Shown here piece after piece: positions 24,430 through 32,514 of a DNA stretch of 64,000 bases; the first letter of the stretch is position 1; every line of letters begins with the position of its first letter. Source of the DNA: JANWHQ01 sp963775275 (lineage in GTDB: Bacteria; Pseudomonadota; Alphaproteobacteria; Caulobacterales; Caulobacteraceae); assembly GCA_963775275.1 (NCBI GenBank), contig CAVZII010000005.1:2790001-2854000 (forward strand). Reading direction: 5' to 3'. The position numbers and the translations under genes are program-made. Below the pieces are notes generated by a model. The model was not told the origin of the DNA. It saw only the letters and a program-made list of their open reading frames with translations, and searched no databases.

Positions 24430-25167
24430 TCAGTCCACCCCGAACGCCCGGCGCCGCTTGGCGGTGGTCGCGTCGGCCTGCGCCGCGCCCTTGTAGCTGG
24501 CGACCGCGCGCAACGGGCTGTCCGCGGGGCAGAAGACAAGGTCCATCTCGGTGATGGCGCCGTCCAGCCCCCGGCGCACCATCTGGGCGATGTCGTAGAG
24601 CACGAAGCCGCGGGCGGCGAACCAGGCCACCATGTCGGCGAACTCGGCCATGCCGCGCTTCTTGCGGTCGGCCCAGAGCGAGACCTCGGCGATCACCGCC
24701 AGGGACCGGCCGACCGTCTGCTCGGCGCCCGCGAGCGCGTCGAGCTCATAGCCCTGGACGTCGAGCTTGAGGATGTTCGGCCCGGTCAGGCCGTGCTCGT
24801 CGGCCACCTCGTCGATGGTCACGATGGGCACGGCGCGCAGCCACTCGGGCTTGGGGCTGAGGGTGAAGGAGGACCCGGAGAGGTTGGGCGCCACCACGAG
24901 CTGGCCCTCGCCTGCCTGGCGGCCCGCGGCGGCCTGCACGGCGATGGAGCCGGGATGGGCCTCCACGAACGCCTGCATGAAGGCCTGAGACTCGGCCAGA
25001 GGCTCGATCATGACGTAGCGGACGTCGGGCCAGACGCCGTAGAGGTCGGGCGTGCCGGTGGCCACGCCCACGTCGAAGATCACCTCGGGCGCGAGGCCCG
25101 CGGCGGCGATGCGCTCCAGGCTGCTGCGCTTGGAAAGTCCCGGGGCGAGCGTGTTCTTCGCTTCCAT
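24430..25167 (-). CDS. FkbM family methyltransferase
   Basis: A 245-residue S-adenosylmethionine-dependent methyltransferase. The FkbM pattern is visible: VIFDVGVATGTPDLYGVWPDVRYVMIEPL near the N-terminus, then VTIDEVADEHGLTGPNILKLDVQGYELDAL, where the LKLDVQGYE motif is diagnostic. Family members O-methylate sugars or polyketides. The ATG overlaps the purQ stop (ATGA), so it is co-translated with the purine genes. That is unexpected and suggests a Caulobacter-type operon extension rather than a purine role. Confidence 0.85.
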   Translation of the reverse strand: MEAKNTLAPGLSKRSSLERIAAAGLAPEVIFDVGVATGTPDLYGVWPDVRYVMIEPLAESQAFMQAFVEAHPGSIAVQAAAGRQAGEGQLVVAPNLSGSSFTLSPKPEWLRAVPIVTIDEVADEHGLTGPNILKLDVQGYELDALAGAEQTVGRSLAVIAEVSLWADRKKRGMAEFADMVAWFAARGFVLYDIAQMVRRGLDGAITEMDLVFCPADSPLRAVASYKGAAQADATTAKRRRAFGVD

Positions 25168-25829
25168 CAGGCGCTGGTCAGCACGCTCTGGAACAGCGTC
25201 GCCCCGTCGGTGGACCCGAGCTCCGGCTCGAAGGCGCGGTCGGGGTGGGGCATCATGCCGAGCACATTGCCCCTGGCGTTGACGATGCCGGCGATGTCGC
25301 GGGCCGAGCCGTTGGGGTTCTCGCGGTAGCGGAAGACCACCTGGCCCTCGCCCTCCAGCCGGTCGAGGGTGGGCGCCTCGGCAAAGTAGTTCCCCTCGCC
25401 GTTGCCGATGGTCATGCGCACTTCGCGGCGGCCCTGGTAGCCGGCGGTGAACCTCGTCTGGGCGTTGGTCACCTCGAGCGCCACCGGCTTGCAGATGTAC
25501 TTGAGCGAGGCGTTGCGCAGCAGGGCGCCGGGCAGCAGACGCGCCTCGCAGAGCACCTGGAAGCCGTTGCAGATGCCCACGACGGCCACGCCGCGGTCGG
25601 CGGCCTTCTTGACCGCGCCCATCACCGGCGACTGGGCGGCCATGGCGCCGCAGCGCAGATAGTCGCCGTAGGAGAAGCCGCCCGGGAGGACGATCAGGTC
25701 GAGCCCGGCCGGCAGCTCGGTCTGCGCATGCCAGACCATCTCGACCTTGGAGCCGGTCGAGCGCTCGATGGCGACCTTGCAGTCCCGGTCGCAGTTGGAG
25801 CCGGGGAAGACGACGACGGCGGCCTTCAT
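25167..25829 (-). CDS. purQ: Phosphoribosylformylglycinamidine synthase subunit PurQ
   Basis: A 220-residue glutaminase subunit of FGAM synthase. It is a class I glutamine amidotransferase with the nucleophilic Cys in VVGICNGFQVL and the His/Glu pair in GMMPHPDRAFEPELG. The N-terminus AAVVVFPGSNCDRDC is characteristic. It works with PurS (two genes upstream) and PurL (at the left edge of the window). The ATG at 25829 overlaps the stop of the DUF3291 gene. Confidence 0.96.
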   Translation of the reverse strand: MKAAVVVFPGSNCDRDCKVAIERSTGSKVEMVWHAQTELPAGLDLIVLPGGFSYGDYLRCGAMAAQSPVMGAVKKAADRGVAVVGICNGFQVLCEARLLPGALLRNASLKYICKPVALEVTNAQTRFTAGYQGRREVRMTIGNGEGNYFAEAPTLDRLEGEGQVVFRYRENPNGSARDIAGIVNARGNVLGMMPHPDRAFEPELGSTDGATLFQSVLTSA

Positions 25830-26314
25830 GCGCACTCATCCAGGATTGGCGTGATCGCAGCGGTCCCGGCGGGAGGCGGGAAGGGCTGGCGGAAGCTGAA
25901 CGCGGCGGCGGCCGGTCCCTCGCGCCGCAGCCGCTCGAGCCGCTCGACGCCCTCGGCGACGGTCGGGACATGGCCGGCCGGAATCCACCACAGCGCCATG
26001 AAGGCCTGGTCCGGGACCTCGAAGAACTCGCGCCGGCGACGCATGATCTGCACGTGCGCCGAGCGGTAGACATAGGCGCCCAGCGACGGCAGGTCGGTCC
26101 AGACCGACATGTTGATCGCCATCATCGGGTCGCCGTCGAACGGCCGGATGTCGGTGGCGTCGTCGCCTTCGCCCTTGAGTCGCCAGACGAACCCGGGGGC
26201 GGCCTCGGCCAGGGCGTTGATGCGGCCCAGGTTGTCGACGAAGTCCTTGATCCGGGGATCGTCCAGCGGCGCGATCAGGCGTCCGATGTTGATCTGGGCG
26301 AGATGGAAGCTCAC
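25826..26314 (-). CDS. DUF3291 family protein
   Basis: A 162-residue DUF3291 protein: the N-terminus SFHLAQINIGRLIAPLDDP, then GFVWRLKGEGDDATDI, NMSVWTDLPSLGAYVY, and the ending with MALWWIPAGHVPTVAEG are typical. The fold is probably a ferredoxin-like dimeric barrel; the function is unknown. It starts with GTG at 26314 overlapping the purS stop and ends overlapping purQ. It is therefore firmly embedded in the purine operon. Confidence 0.83.
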   Translation of the reverse strand: MSFHLAQINIGRLIAPLDDPRIKDFVDNLGRINALAEAAPGFVWRLKGEGDDATDIRPFDGDPMMAINMSVWTDLPSLGAYVYRSAHVQIMRRRREFFEVPDQAFMALWWIPAGHVPTVAEGVERLERLRREGPAAAAFSFRQPFPPPAGTAAITPILDECA

Positions 26315-26550
26315 CCCACCTCCACGCGGTAGCTCTCGATCACGGTGTTGGCCAGGAGCTGCTCGGCCATGGCCTTGGCTTCCGCCTCGGCGGCGGCGGC
26401 GTCGGCGGTCGCAAGGTCGAGCTCGATGGTCTTGCCCATCCGGACCCCCGAGACGTCGGCGAAGCCGAGCGAATGCAGGGCGCCCTCGATGGCTTTGCCC
26501 TGCACGTCCAGGACGCCCGGCTTCAGGAAGACATGGACCTTGGCTTTCAA
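26311..26550 (-). CDS. purS: Phosphoribosylformylglycinamidine synthase subunit PurS
   Basis: A 79-residue small subunit that joins PurQ and PurL in the FGAM synthase complex and helps ammonia transfer. The sequence MKAKVHVFLKPGVLDVQGKA, then ALHSLGF and VRMGKTIELDL, is the standard family pattern and the length is normal. It is followed by DUF3291 and purQ with overlapping codons. Confidence 0.95.
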   Translation of the reverse strand: MKAKVHVFLKPGVLDVQGKAIEGALHSLGFADVSGVRMGKTIELDLATADAAAAEAEAKAMAEQLLANTVIESYRVEVG

Positions 26551-26609
26551 CTGTCTCTACCTCTGGCTCCCGGATGACCGCTTCGCGTCCTCCGGGACGG
26601 AGCATCGCA

Positions 26610-27368
26610 TCACGCCGCGCCGCCCTCGATGACCCGAGGCATCTCCTTCATGATTCCCAGCCGGCGCGCCACTTCGGTGTAGCTCTCGATCACTTGGCCG
26701 AGGTCGCGGCGGAAGCGGTCCTTGTCGAGCTTCTCGTTGGTGGCCGAGTCCCAAAGGCGGCAGGAGTCCGGGCTGATCTCGTCGGCCAGAAGGACGCGCG
26801 AGAAGTCGCCTTCCCACATGCGGCCGTACTCGATCTTGAAGTCCACGAGGGTGATGCCGACCGCGCCGAACATCCCGGTCAGGAAGTCGTTGACGCGCAG
26901 CGTCATGGCCAGCATGTCGTCGATCTCCTGGGTCGAGGCCCAGTTGAACGCGGTGATGTGCTCCTCGGAGACCAGCGGATCGTGGAGCTTGTCGTCCTTG
27001 TAGTAGAACTCGATGATCGAGCGGGGCAGGGGCTGGCCTTCGGGAATGCCGAAGCGGTTGGACAGCGAGCCGGCTGCGACGTTGCGGCAGACCACCTCCA
27101 GCGGGATGATCTCCACCTCCTTGATCAGCTGCTCGCGCAGGTTCAGACGGCGGATGAAATGGTTCTGCACGCCGATCGAGTTCAACCGCGTCATGATGTA
27201 CTCGGAGATGCGGTTGTTGATGACGCCCTTTCCCTCGAGCACGGCCTTCTTGGTCGCGTCGAAGGCGGTGGTGTCGTCCTTGAAGTACTGGATCAGGGTG
27301 CCGGGCTCGGGGCCTTCGAAAAGGATCTTGGCCTTGCCCTCGTAGATCTTCTTGCGGCGGGTGGTCAT
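26610..27368 (-). CDS. purC: SAICAR synthetase PurC
   Basis: A 252-residue enzyme that joins CAIR and aspartate with ATP to form SAICAR in purine synthesis. Family motifs are KKIYEGKAKILFEG at the N-terminus, DDTTAFDATKK, the LEVVCRNVAAGSL segment near residue 95, and LVDFKIEYGR and ADEISPDSCRLWD in the C-terminal half. The start at 27368 gives the standard N-terminus. It is the first gene of the purC-purS-DUF3291-purQ-fkbM transcript. Confidence 0.96.
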   Translation of the reverse strand: MTTRRKKIYEGKAKILFEGPEPGTLIQYFKDDTTAFDATKKAVLEGKGVINNRISEYIMTRLNSIGVQNHFIRRLNLREQLIKEVEIIPLEVVCRNVAAGSLSNRFGIPEGQPLPRSIIEFYYKDDKLHDPLVSEEHITAFNWASTQEIDDMLAMTLRVNDFLTGMFGAVGITLVDFKIEYGRMWEGDFSRVLLADEISPDSCRLWDSATNEKLDKDRFRRDLGQVIESYTEVARRLGIMKEMPRVIEGGAA

Positions 27369-27543
27369 GGCTCTAGCCTGCCCCGAAGGGGAAATCGGAC
27401 GTTCCGACGAAGCCGCCGAAAGGGGGGCTCCGACTCGGCCGCGCCCCGTAGATAGGACGGGCGCGAGCCTAGCGGAATGCCCTCCCCCGCGCAAACCGGC
27501 GAACCGGCTCCCACTTGCCCTGAATCCGCTCTAAGGATCGGAC

Positions 27544-28440
27544 ATGACGTCGCCGCCTGATGGCGAAGAGCCGCCTTCGCCATATCCTCGCATGGTGCGC
27601 CGCATCGGCGATCCCGCGCCGTTGGTGATGCGCGCCCGTGGCGAGCCTCTGATCGACTTCTATCACCGCATCCTGGCGCTGCCGCTGTCGGGCGTGCTGG
27701 TGCTGATGGCCTGCGCCTTCGTCGCCATCAACCTGGTCTTCACCGCGCTCTATCTGGCGATCCCCGACGGCGTGGCCAACCTGGAGCGGGGCGACGTCTG
27801 GAACGCCTTCTTCTTCAGCGTCCAGACCTTCGGGACCATCGGCTACGGCTACATGTACCCGCAGAGTTTCTGGGCCAATCTGGTGATGACCTGCGAGACC
27901 TTCGCGGGGCTGGTCTATGTGGCGATGGCCACGGGTCTGGTGTTCGCCAGGGTGTCGCGGCCGACCGCCCGGGTCGACTTCAGCCGCACGGCCGTGGTGC
28001 ATCTCTTCGAAGGCGTCCCGACCCTGATGTTTCGCGCGGCCAATCGCCGCGCGAACCAGATCCTGGAGGCCGAGGTGATGGTCACGCTCGCACGCGACGT
28101 GACGACCGCCGAGGGCCGCTCGATGCGCCGCTTCGACGAGCTGAAGGTGCTGCGCGCACGCTCGCCGCTGTTCGCCTTCACCTGGACCGTGATGCACCCC
28201 ATCGGCGAGGACAGCCCGCTCCTGGGCGCGACGCGCCAGACCCTTGCCCGCGAACGGGCCGAGATCGTGGTGGTGCTGAGCGGCGTGGACGACCGATACG
28301 CCCAGCGCGTGCACGCCCGCCACTCCTACACGGCGGGCGAAGTTGTGTTCGACAGGCGCTTCGCCGACGTTCTGTCGCTGCGTCCGGACGGGCGGCGGAT
28401 GATCGACTATCGCCGCTTCCACGAGCTCGAGGACCTCTGA
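27544..28440 (+). CDS. Inward-rectifier potassium channel (KirBac-like)
   Basis: A 298-residue channel subunit. The pore region between two membrane segments (LPLSGVLVLMACAFVAINLVF and VYVAMATGLVFARV) contains the K+ selectivity filter in QTFGTIGYGYMYP. The C-terminal ~150 residues form the cytoplasmic immunoglobulin-like regulatory domain of Kir channels (NRRANQILEAEVMVTL, FTWTVMHPIGEDSPLLG). Tetramers of such proteins conduct K+ in bacteria. It is divergent from purC and lies upstream of the ATPase-inhibitor gene. Confidence 0.93.
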   Translation: MTSPPDGEEPPSPYPRMVRRIGDPAPLVMRARGEPLIDFYHRILALPLSGVLVLMACAFVAINLVFTALYLAIPDGVANLERGDVWNAFFFSVQTFGTIGYGYMYPQSFWANLVMTCETFAGLVYVAMATGLVFARVSRPTARVDFSRTAVVHLFEGVPTLMFRAANRRANQILEAEVMVTLARDVTTAEGRSMRRFDELKVLRARSPLFAFTWTVMHPIGEDSPLLGATRQTLARERAEIVVVLSGVDDRYAQRVHARHSYTAGEVVFDRRFADVLSLRPDGRRMIDYRRFHELEDL

Positions 28441-28498
28441 CGTTTGCATTGAACGGCGCCGGGGGGCGGGCTATGCAGCCGCGGCGAGGCACACAGGC

Positions 28499-28822
28499 AT
28501 GACCACCTTCGACGATCGCGAGCAGGGCTTCGAGGCCAAGTTCGCTCACGAGCAGGATCTCGAGTTCAAGACGAGCGCCCGGCGCAACCGGCTGCTTGGC
28601 CTGTGGGCGGGAGAGCTGATGGGGCTGCAGGTCCCGCACCTGGAGGACTACGCCAAGGCGGTGGTGAAGTCGGACTTCGAGCAGCCCGGCGACGAGGACG
28701 TCTTCCGCAAGGTGTTCGAGGACCTCAAGGGCTCGGGCGTCCAGGTCAGCGAGGGCGACGTGCGCATGAAGATGGCGGAGCTGACCGCCGTGGCGCGCGA
28801 ACAGATCAAGGCGGGCGCCTAA
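28499..28822 (+). CDS. DUF1476 protein, F1Fo-ATPase zeta-subunit-like inhibitor
   Basis: A 107-residue alphaproteobacterial protein (MTTFDDREQGFEAKFAHEQ, then RRNRLLGLWAGELMGL, then DVFRKVFEDL). This family includes the zeta subunit of Paracoccus denitrificans, which blocks ATP hydrolysis by F1 through its N-terminal helix. The same role is likely here, though inhibition strength varies among species. The family is a good marker for the class Alphaproteobacteria. Confidence 0.88.
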   Translation: MTTFDDREQGFEAKFAHEQDLEFKTSARRNRLLGLWAGELMGLQVPHLEDYAKAVVKSDFEQPGDEDVFRKVFEDLKGSGVQVSEGDVRMKMAELTAVAREQIKAGA

Positions 28823-29033
28823 GGCGCGACGGGGTCAGACACAATCGCCTGCCGCCGATTCCCGCTCTGAATTCGTCCATCCAGAGCGCGTTCGAGCGGC
28901 GGAGCCGCACACGCTTCGCCTGTTGCGCGCCAGCCTTCCCCAAACGGGGTGCGTCGATTTCGTCCGTCCTGAAACGGTTGACGTCGCCGCGCCGCGGTTC
29001 AAGCTCGACCGCGATGAGCTTGATGAGTCCGTC

Positions 29034-29540
29034 ATGAGTTTCGGGATCGATCGGAGGCTCCTGGCCGCGCCCAAGATCCGGCGCGCGCGCGAGGACGACG
29101 CCCTGGACGTGGTCTTCTGGTTCCCCGACCGGGCGGCCGTCCAGCGCTGGGGCGGCCAGCAGGTCCCCGATCCCCTGGCTGCGGAGTGGCTCGCGGCCCA
29201 GTTCACGGCCGCGGCTCCCGAGCACTACGCCATGACCGACGAGGACGACCGGCCGGTCGGCCTGTTCGGCCTCAGGTTCCACGAGCGCGAGCGGCGGGCG
29301 CACCTGATCCGCGTGGCGATCTCGCCGATCTTCCGCGGCGAGGGGCTGTCGTCCCGGCTCCTGCGCGGCGCATCGACCCTGGCGCGCGAGCGGCGGGCCC
29401 AGCGTCTGACGCTGAACGTCTACGGGTCGAACGGCGATGCCAGGGCGGCCTACGAGCGGGCGGGCTTCTTCCCGTTCGAGTACGCCAAGGCCCGCGAGGA
29501 CTCCACGGGCATGATGGTGCGGATGCTCAAGCCGCTCTGA
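29034..29540 (+). CDS. GNAT family N-acetyltransferase
   Basis: A 168-residue acetyltransferase of unknown substrate. The fold is visible from RAREDDALDVVFWFPDRAAVQRWGG through HLIRVAISPIFRGEGLSSRLLRG (acetyl-CoA-binding loop) to LNVYGSNGDARAAYERAGFFPFEY. The ATG at 29034 was taken as start because the domain begins soon after, although no clear ribosome-binding site is seen. The upstream 200 bases hold a repeat-like segment (GGGGTCAGACACAATCGC) and no gene. Its end overlaps purB by 14 bases. Confidence 0.78.
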   Translation: MSFGIDRRLLAAPKIRRAREDDALDVVFWFPDRAAVQRWGGQQVPDPLAAEWLAAQFTAAAPEHYAMTDEDDRPVGLFGLRFHERERRAHLIRVAISPIFRGEGLSSRLLRGASTLARERRAQRLTLNVYGSNGDARAAYERAGFFPFEYAKAREDSTGMMVRMLKPL

Positions 29541-30858
29541 TCGCGGCCTTGGATCCCGCGCCGAACACGCGCTCGAAGATCAGGTCCACGTGCTTGAAGT
29601 GGTAGGCGTCGTCGAAGAGCTCGGCGAGCGCCTCGTCCGACAGGCGCGGGCGCACGACGGGGTCGGCCTTCAGGAGGTCGATGAACCGGCCCTCGCCGCG
29701 CCAGACCTTCATGGCGTTGGACTGGACCGCCGCATAGGCGTCCTCGCGCGAAAGCCCCTTCTGGGTCAGGGCCAGGAGCACGCGCTGGGAGTGGACGAGC
29801 CCGCCCAGGCGATCGAGGTTCTTCCTCATGTTCTCGGGGTAGACCACCAGCCGCTCGACGACCCCGGCCAGGCGGCGAAGGGCGAAGTCCAGGTGCACGG
29901 TGGCGTCCGGGCCGATGCCGCGCTCGACCGAGGAGTGGCTGATGTCGCGCTCGTGCCAGAGCGCCACGTCCTCGAGCGCCGGGATCACGGCTGAGCGGAC
30001 GAGGCGGGCGAGGCCCGTCAGGTTCTCGGTCAGGATCGGGTTGCGCTTGTGCGGCATGGCCGATGAGCCCTTCTGGCCCGGATCGAAGGGCTCTTCGGCT
30101 TCCAGCACCTCGGTGCGCTGCAGGTGGCGGATCTCGACGGCCAGGCGCTCGACCGAGGCGGCGACCACGGCCAGGGCGGCGAAGTAGGCCGCATGCCGGT
30201 CACGCGGGATGGTCTGGGTGGAGACCGGCTCGACCTTGAGGCCGAGCTTGTCGGCGACGTGCTCCTCCACCCGTGGGTCCACGTTGGCGAAGGTGCCGAC
30301 CGCGCCTGAGATGGCGCAGACCGCGATCTCCTCGCGCGCCCGCACGAGGCGCTCGCGGGCGCGGACGAACTCGGCGAAGTGGCCGGCGAGCTTGATCCCG
30401 AAGGTGGTGGGCTCGGCGTGCACGCCGTGGCTGCGGCCCACGACCGGGGTCAGCTTGTGTTCCAGCGCACGGCGCTTGAGCGCGGCCAGGACCAGGTCCA
30501 CGTCCTCGATCAAGAGGTCCGCGGCGCGGGTGAGCTGGACGCCGAGGCAGGTGTCGAGCACGTCCGAGGAGGTCATGCCCTGGTGCAGGAACCTGGCCTC
30601 GGGGCCGACGATCTCGGCCACGTGGGTCAGGAAGGCGATGACGTCGTGCTTGGTGACCCGCTCGATCTCGTCGATGCGCGTCTCGTCCCAGACCGCGTCC
30701 TTGCCCTTGGCCCAGATCGTTTCGGCGGCGAGCTTGGGGATGGTCCCCAGCTCGGCCATGGCGTCGGCGGCGTGGGCCTCGATCTCGAACCAGATGCGAT
30801 AGCGGGTCTGGGCCGACCAGATCGCGGCGGCTTCGGCTCTCGCATAACGGGGGATCAT
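29527..30858 (-). CDS. purB: Adenylosuccinate lyase PurB
   Basis: A 443-residue lyase acting twice in purine synthesis, on SAICAR and on adenylosuccinate. The fumarase-superfamily signature GSSAMPHKRNPI carries the mobile catalytic loop with its Ser. The HQGMTSSDVLDT segment and GRSHGVHAEPTTFG with catalytic His are also present. The start at 30858 gives the usual IPRYARAEAA N-terminus. It is encoded on the same strand as purC but separated from it by the Kir and ATPase-inhibitor genes. Confidence 0.96.
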   Translation of the reverse strand: MIPRYARAEAAAIWSAQTRYRIWFEIEAHAADAMAELGTIPKLAAETIWAKGKDAVWDETRIDEIERVTKHDVIAFLTHVAEIVGPEARFLHQGMTSSDVLDTCLGVQLTRAADLLIEDVDLVLAALKRRALEHKLTPVVGRSHGVHAEPTTFGIKLAGHFAEFVRARERLVRAREEIAVCAISGAVGTFANVDPRVEEHVADKLGLKVEPVSTQTIPRDRHAAYFAALAVVAASVERLAVEIRHLQRTEVLEAEEPFDPGQKGSSAMPHKRNPILTENLTGLARLVRSAVIPALEDVALWHERDISHSSVERGIGPDATVHLDFALRRLAGVVERLVVYPENMRKNLDRLGGLVHSQRVLLALTQKGLSREDAYAAVQSNAMKVWRGEGRFIDLLKADPVVRPRLSDEALAELFDDAYHFKHVDLIFERVFGAGSKAAIRAA

Positions 30859-30949
30859 GGCCGGTGAATGGGCGCCGGCGGCGGCCCCTGTCAAGGGCGG
30901 CGCCGATGGCCTATGTCCGGCGCGCGGGGGATGAAGAGGAGCCTTGCGC

Positions 30950-31588
30950 ATGGAGATCGTCATCGGAACCCGGAAGTGGTCGACTTGGTCGTTGAGAGCC
31001 TGGGCGGCCCTGAAGCACACCGGCGCCGAGTTCACCGAGACGCTCATCGCGCTTCGGCAGGCGGGAACGACGACCAACACGATCGCGCCTCACTCGCCCT
31101 CCAAGCTGGTCCCGGCGCTGAAGGACGGCGCGCTGACGATCTGGGATTCGCTGGCCATCTGCGAGTACCTGAACGAGACGTTCCCCGAAGCGATGCTGTG
31201 GCCGAAGGACCGGGTCGCGCGGGCGCTCGGGCGGGCGGCGGCGGCGGAGATGCACTCGGGCTTCCCGTCCCTGCGCGGGGAGTGCCCGATGGACCTGGCC
31301 ATGCAGTCCCGGCGCGCGGACCTGACCGAGGCGACCGCGCGGGACGTGCGCCGGGTCGTCGAGCTGTGGTCGGACCTGCGCGGGCGCTTCAAGGACGACG
31401 GCCCGTACCTTCTGGGCGCCTGGTCCATCGCCGACGCCTTCTTCACGCCGGTGGCCACGCGGTTCCGCACCTATGACATCAGGCTGTCGGACTACGGCGA
31501 CCGGGGCCTGGCCGGCGCCTACGGCGAGGCGCTCCTCGAGGCGCCCGAGTTCAAGGCCTGGGAGGCGGCGGCCCTGAAGGAGGCCTAG
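30950..31588 (+). CDS. Glutathione S-transferase family protein
   Basis: A 212-residue two-domain GST-like protein. The thioredoxin-like N-terminus (EIVIGTRKWSTWSLRAWAALKHTG) has the Ser/Thr-rich start of the active site. The glutathione-binding segment LVPALKDGALTIWDSLAICEYL follows, and the helical C-domain includes the N-capping box AWSIADAFFTPVATR. The start at 30950 has AGAGGA about 9 bases upstream. The substrate is unknown. It is divergent from purB. Confidence 0.86.
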   Translation: MEIVIGTRKWSTWSLRAWAALKHTGAEFTETLIALRQAGTTTNTIAPHSPSKLVPALKDGALTIWDSLAICEYLNETFPEAMLWPKDRVARALGRAAAAEMHSGFPSLRGECPMDLAMQSRRADLTEATARDVRRVVELWSDLRGRFKDDGPYLLGAWSIADAFFTPVATRFRTYDIRLSDYGDRGLAGAYGEALLEAPEFKAWEAAALKEA

Positions 31589-31903
31589 CGGGCTGAGGAA
31601 CGAGTCCGGTCCCGGGACCAAGTTCGGCCAATTCACGCCATTCTGACAGCATCGGCAAAGGTCGCCCCATTGAAATCATAGAGCTTTTCCAACTGGCCCA
31701 GGGCGAGGTCATCGCCGTGACCAGGCCGAAAGCGCCAATCCCTCGGCCTGCCAGCGGCGCAACTCGATCGGACGCTGCCGGAGTCCGTTTGAGCTTCGCA
31801 TGACAAGCCTTTGAAATCGTGCGGATCGGACCACAAGCGGATGGGAGCCATCCGTTGGCCGCGATCCACCAGGACCCAGAGCCTTGTCCGGCCGGACGAG
31901 GCT
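31589..31903. other. Gene-free region with a diverged copy of the 32.4-kb repeat
   Basis: No convincing gene is seen in these 315 bases. Positions about 31793-31867 (GTTTGAGCTTCGCA, then ACAAGCCTTTGAAATCGTGC and ATCGGACCACAAGCGGATG) match the intact element at 32397-32514, but the stems have decayed. A terminator-like hairpin follows at 31878. Confidence 0.6.
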
Positions 31904-31905
31904 CT
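31878..31905. terminator. Hairpin at the end of the EF-hand gene
   Basis: AGAGCCTTGTCCGG pairs with CCGGACGAGGCTCT, giving a 14-bp stem with one mismatch or wobble. It overlaps the stop codon of the EF-hand gene and lies between it and the convergent GST gene. There is no clear T-tract. Confidence 0.5.
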
Positions 31906-32359
31906 AGCGGCGGCCGCGGAAGGCGCCGCGCATCTGGGACATGCTGATGTAGCCTTTGTGGTCCGTGTCCATGGCGGCGAACTGGGTCGCCGTGGCCTTG
32001 TCGATCTCGGCCTTGGTGACGAAGCCGTCGCTATTCTGGTCCAACTGCATGAACCGATCCTCGGGCGAGCCGCCAGGCCCGCCGCCGCCGAAGCGGCCCC
32101 CACCAGGGCCGCCGCCGGGCCCACGCCCGCCGCCGAAGCGCGCCATCCGGTCCTTCACATAGGCCAGGTACTCATCCTTGGAGATCTTGCCGTCGGCGTT
32201 GGCGTCCGCCTGCATCAGCCGGCTCTCGCGCGCAGACTGCATCTCCTGGAGGGTGATCTTGCCGTCGCCGTTGGCGTCAGGTCCGTAGCCGGCCTGGGCA
32301 AAGGCGGCCGCGCCCACGAGCGCGAGCACCGCCGCCGGCGCGGCGAACAGGGTCTTCAT
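31904..32359 (-). CDS. Exported EF-hand calcium-binding protein
   Basis: A 151-residue protein with a signal peptide (MKTLFAAPAAVLALVGAAAFAQA). It has four EF-hand-like loops: DANGDGKITLQE, DANADGKISKDE, DQNSDGFVTKAE and a degenerate DTDHKGYISMSQ. A Gly/Pro/Arg-rich stretch separates the two pairs. It probably binds calcium in the periplasm; small proteins of this kind are common in Caulobacteraceae and other alphaproteobacteria. The partner is unknown. Confidence 0.85.
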   Translation of the reverse strand: MKTLFAAPAAVLALVGAAAFAQAGYGPDANGDGKITLQEMQSARESRLMQADANADGKISKDEYLAYVKDRMARFGGGRGPGGGPGGGRFGGGGPGGSPEDRFMQLDQNSDGFVTKAEIDKATATQFAAMDTDHKGYISMSQMRGAFRGRR

Positions 32360-32396
32360 CTGGTTGCTCCGACTCCCGCCCCAGGATGGGAGGCTA

Positions 32397-32514
32397 GTGC
32401 TGCGAGGCTCAAACGAATGGTCCACCATTCGTTTGAGCCTCGCAGCACAAGTCTTTGATTTAGTGCATCGAACCACAGACGGATGATGAATCATCCGTCT
32501 GCTACGATGCACTA
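32397..32514. repeat. Two-hairpin intergenic repeat with a perfect 25-bp stem
   Basis: The left arm at 32397-32421 (GTGCTGCGAGGCTCAAACGA...) pairs base for base with 32424-32448, a perfect 25-bp inverted repeat with almost no loop. A second hairpin follows. Its outer arms are TAGTGCATCG (32461) and CGATGCACTA (32505), and its inner arms CAGACGGATGAT (32476) and ATCATCCGTCTG (32490). The right edge contains the glnE stop codon. A decayed copy lies at about 31793-31867. The element may end or stabilise glnE transcripts. Confidence 0.8.
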
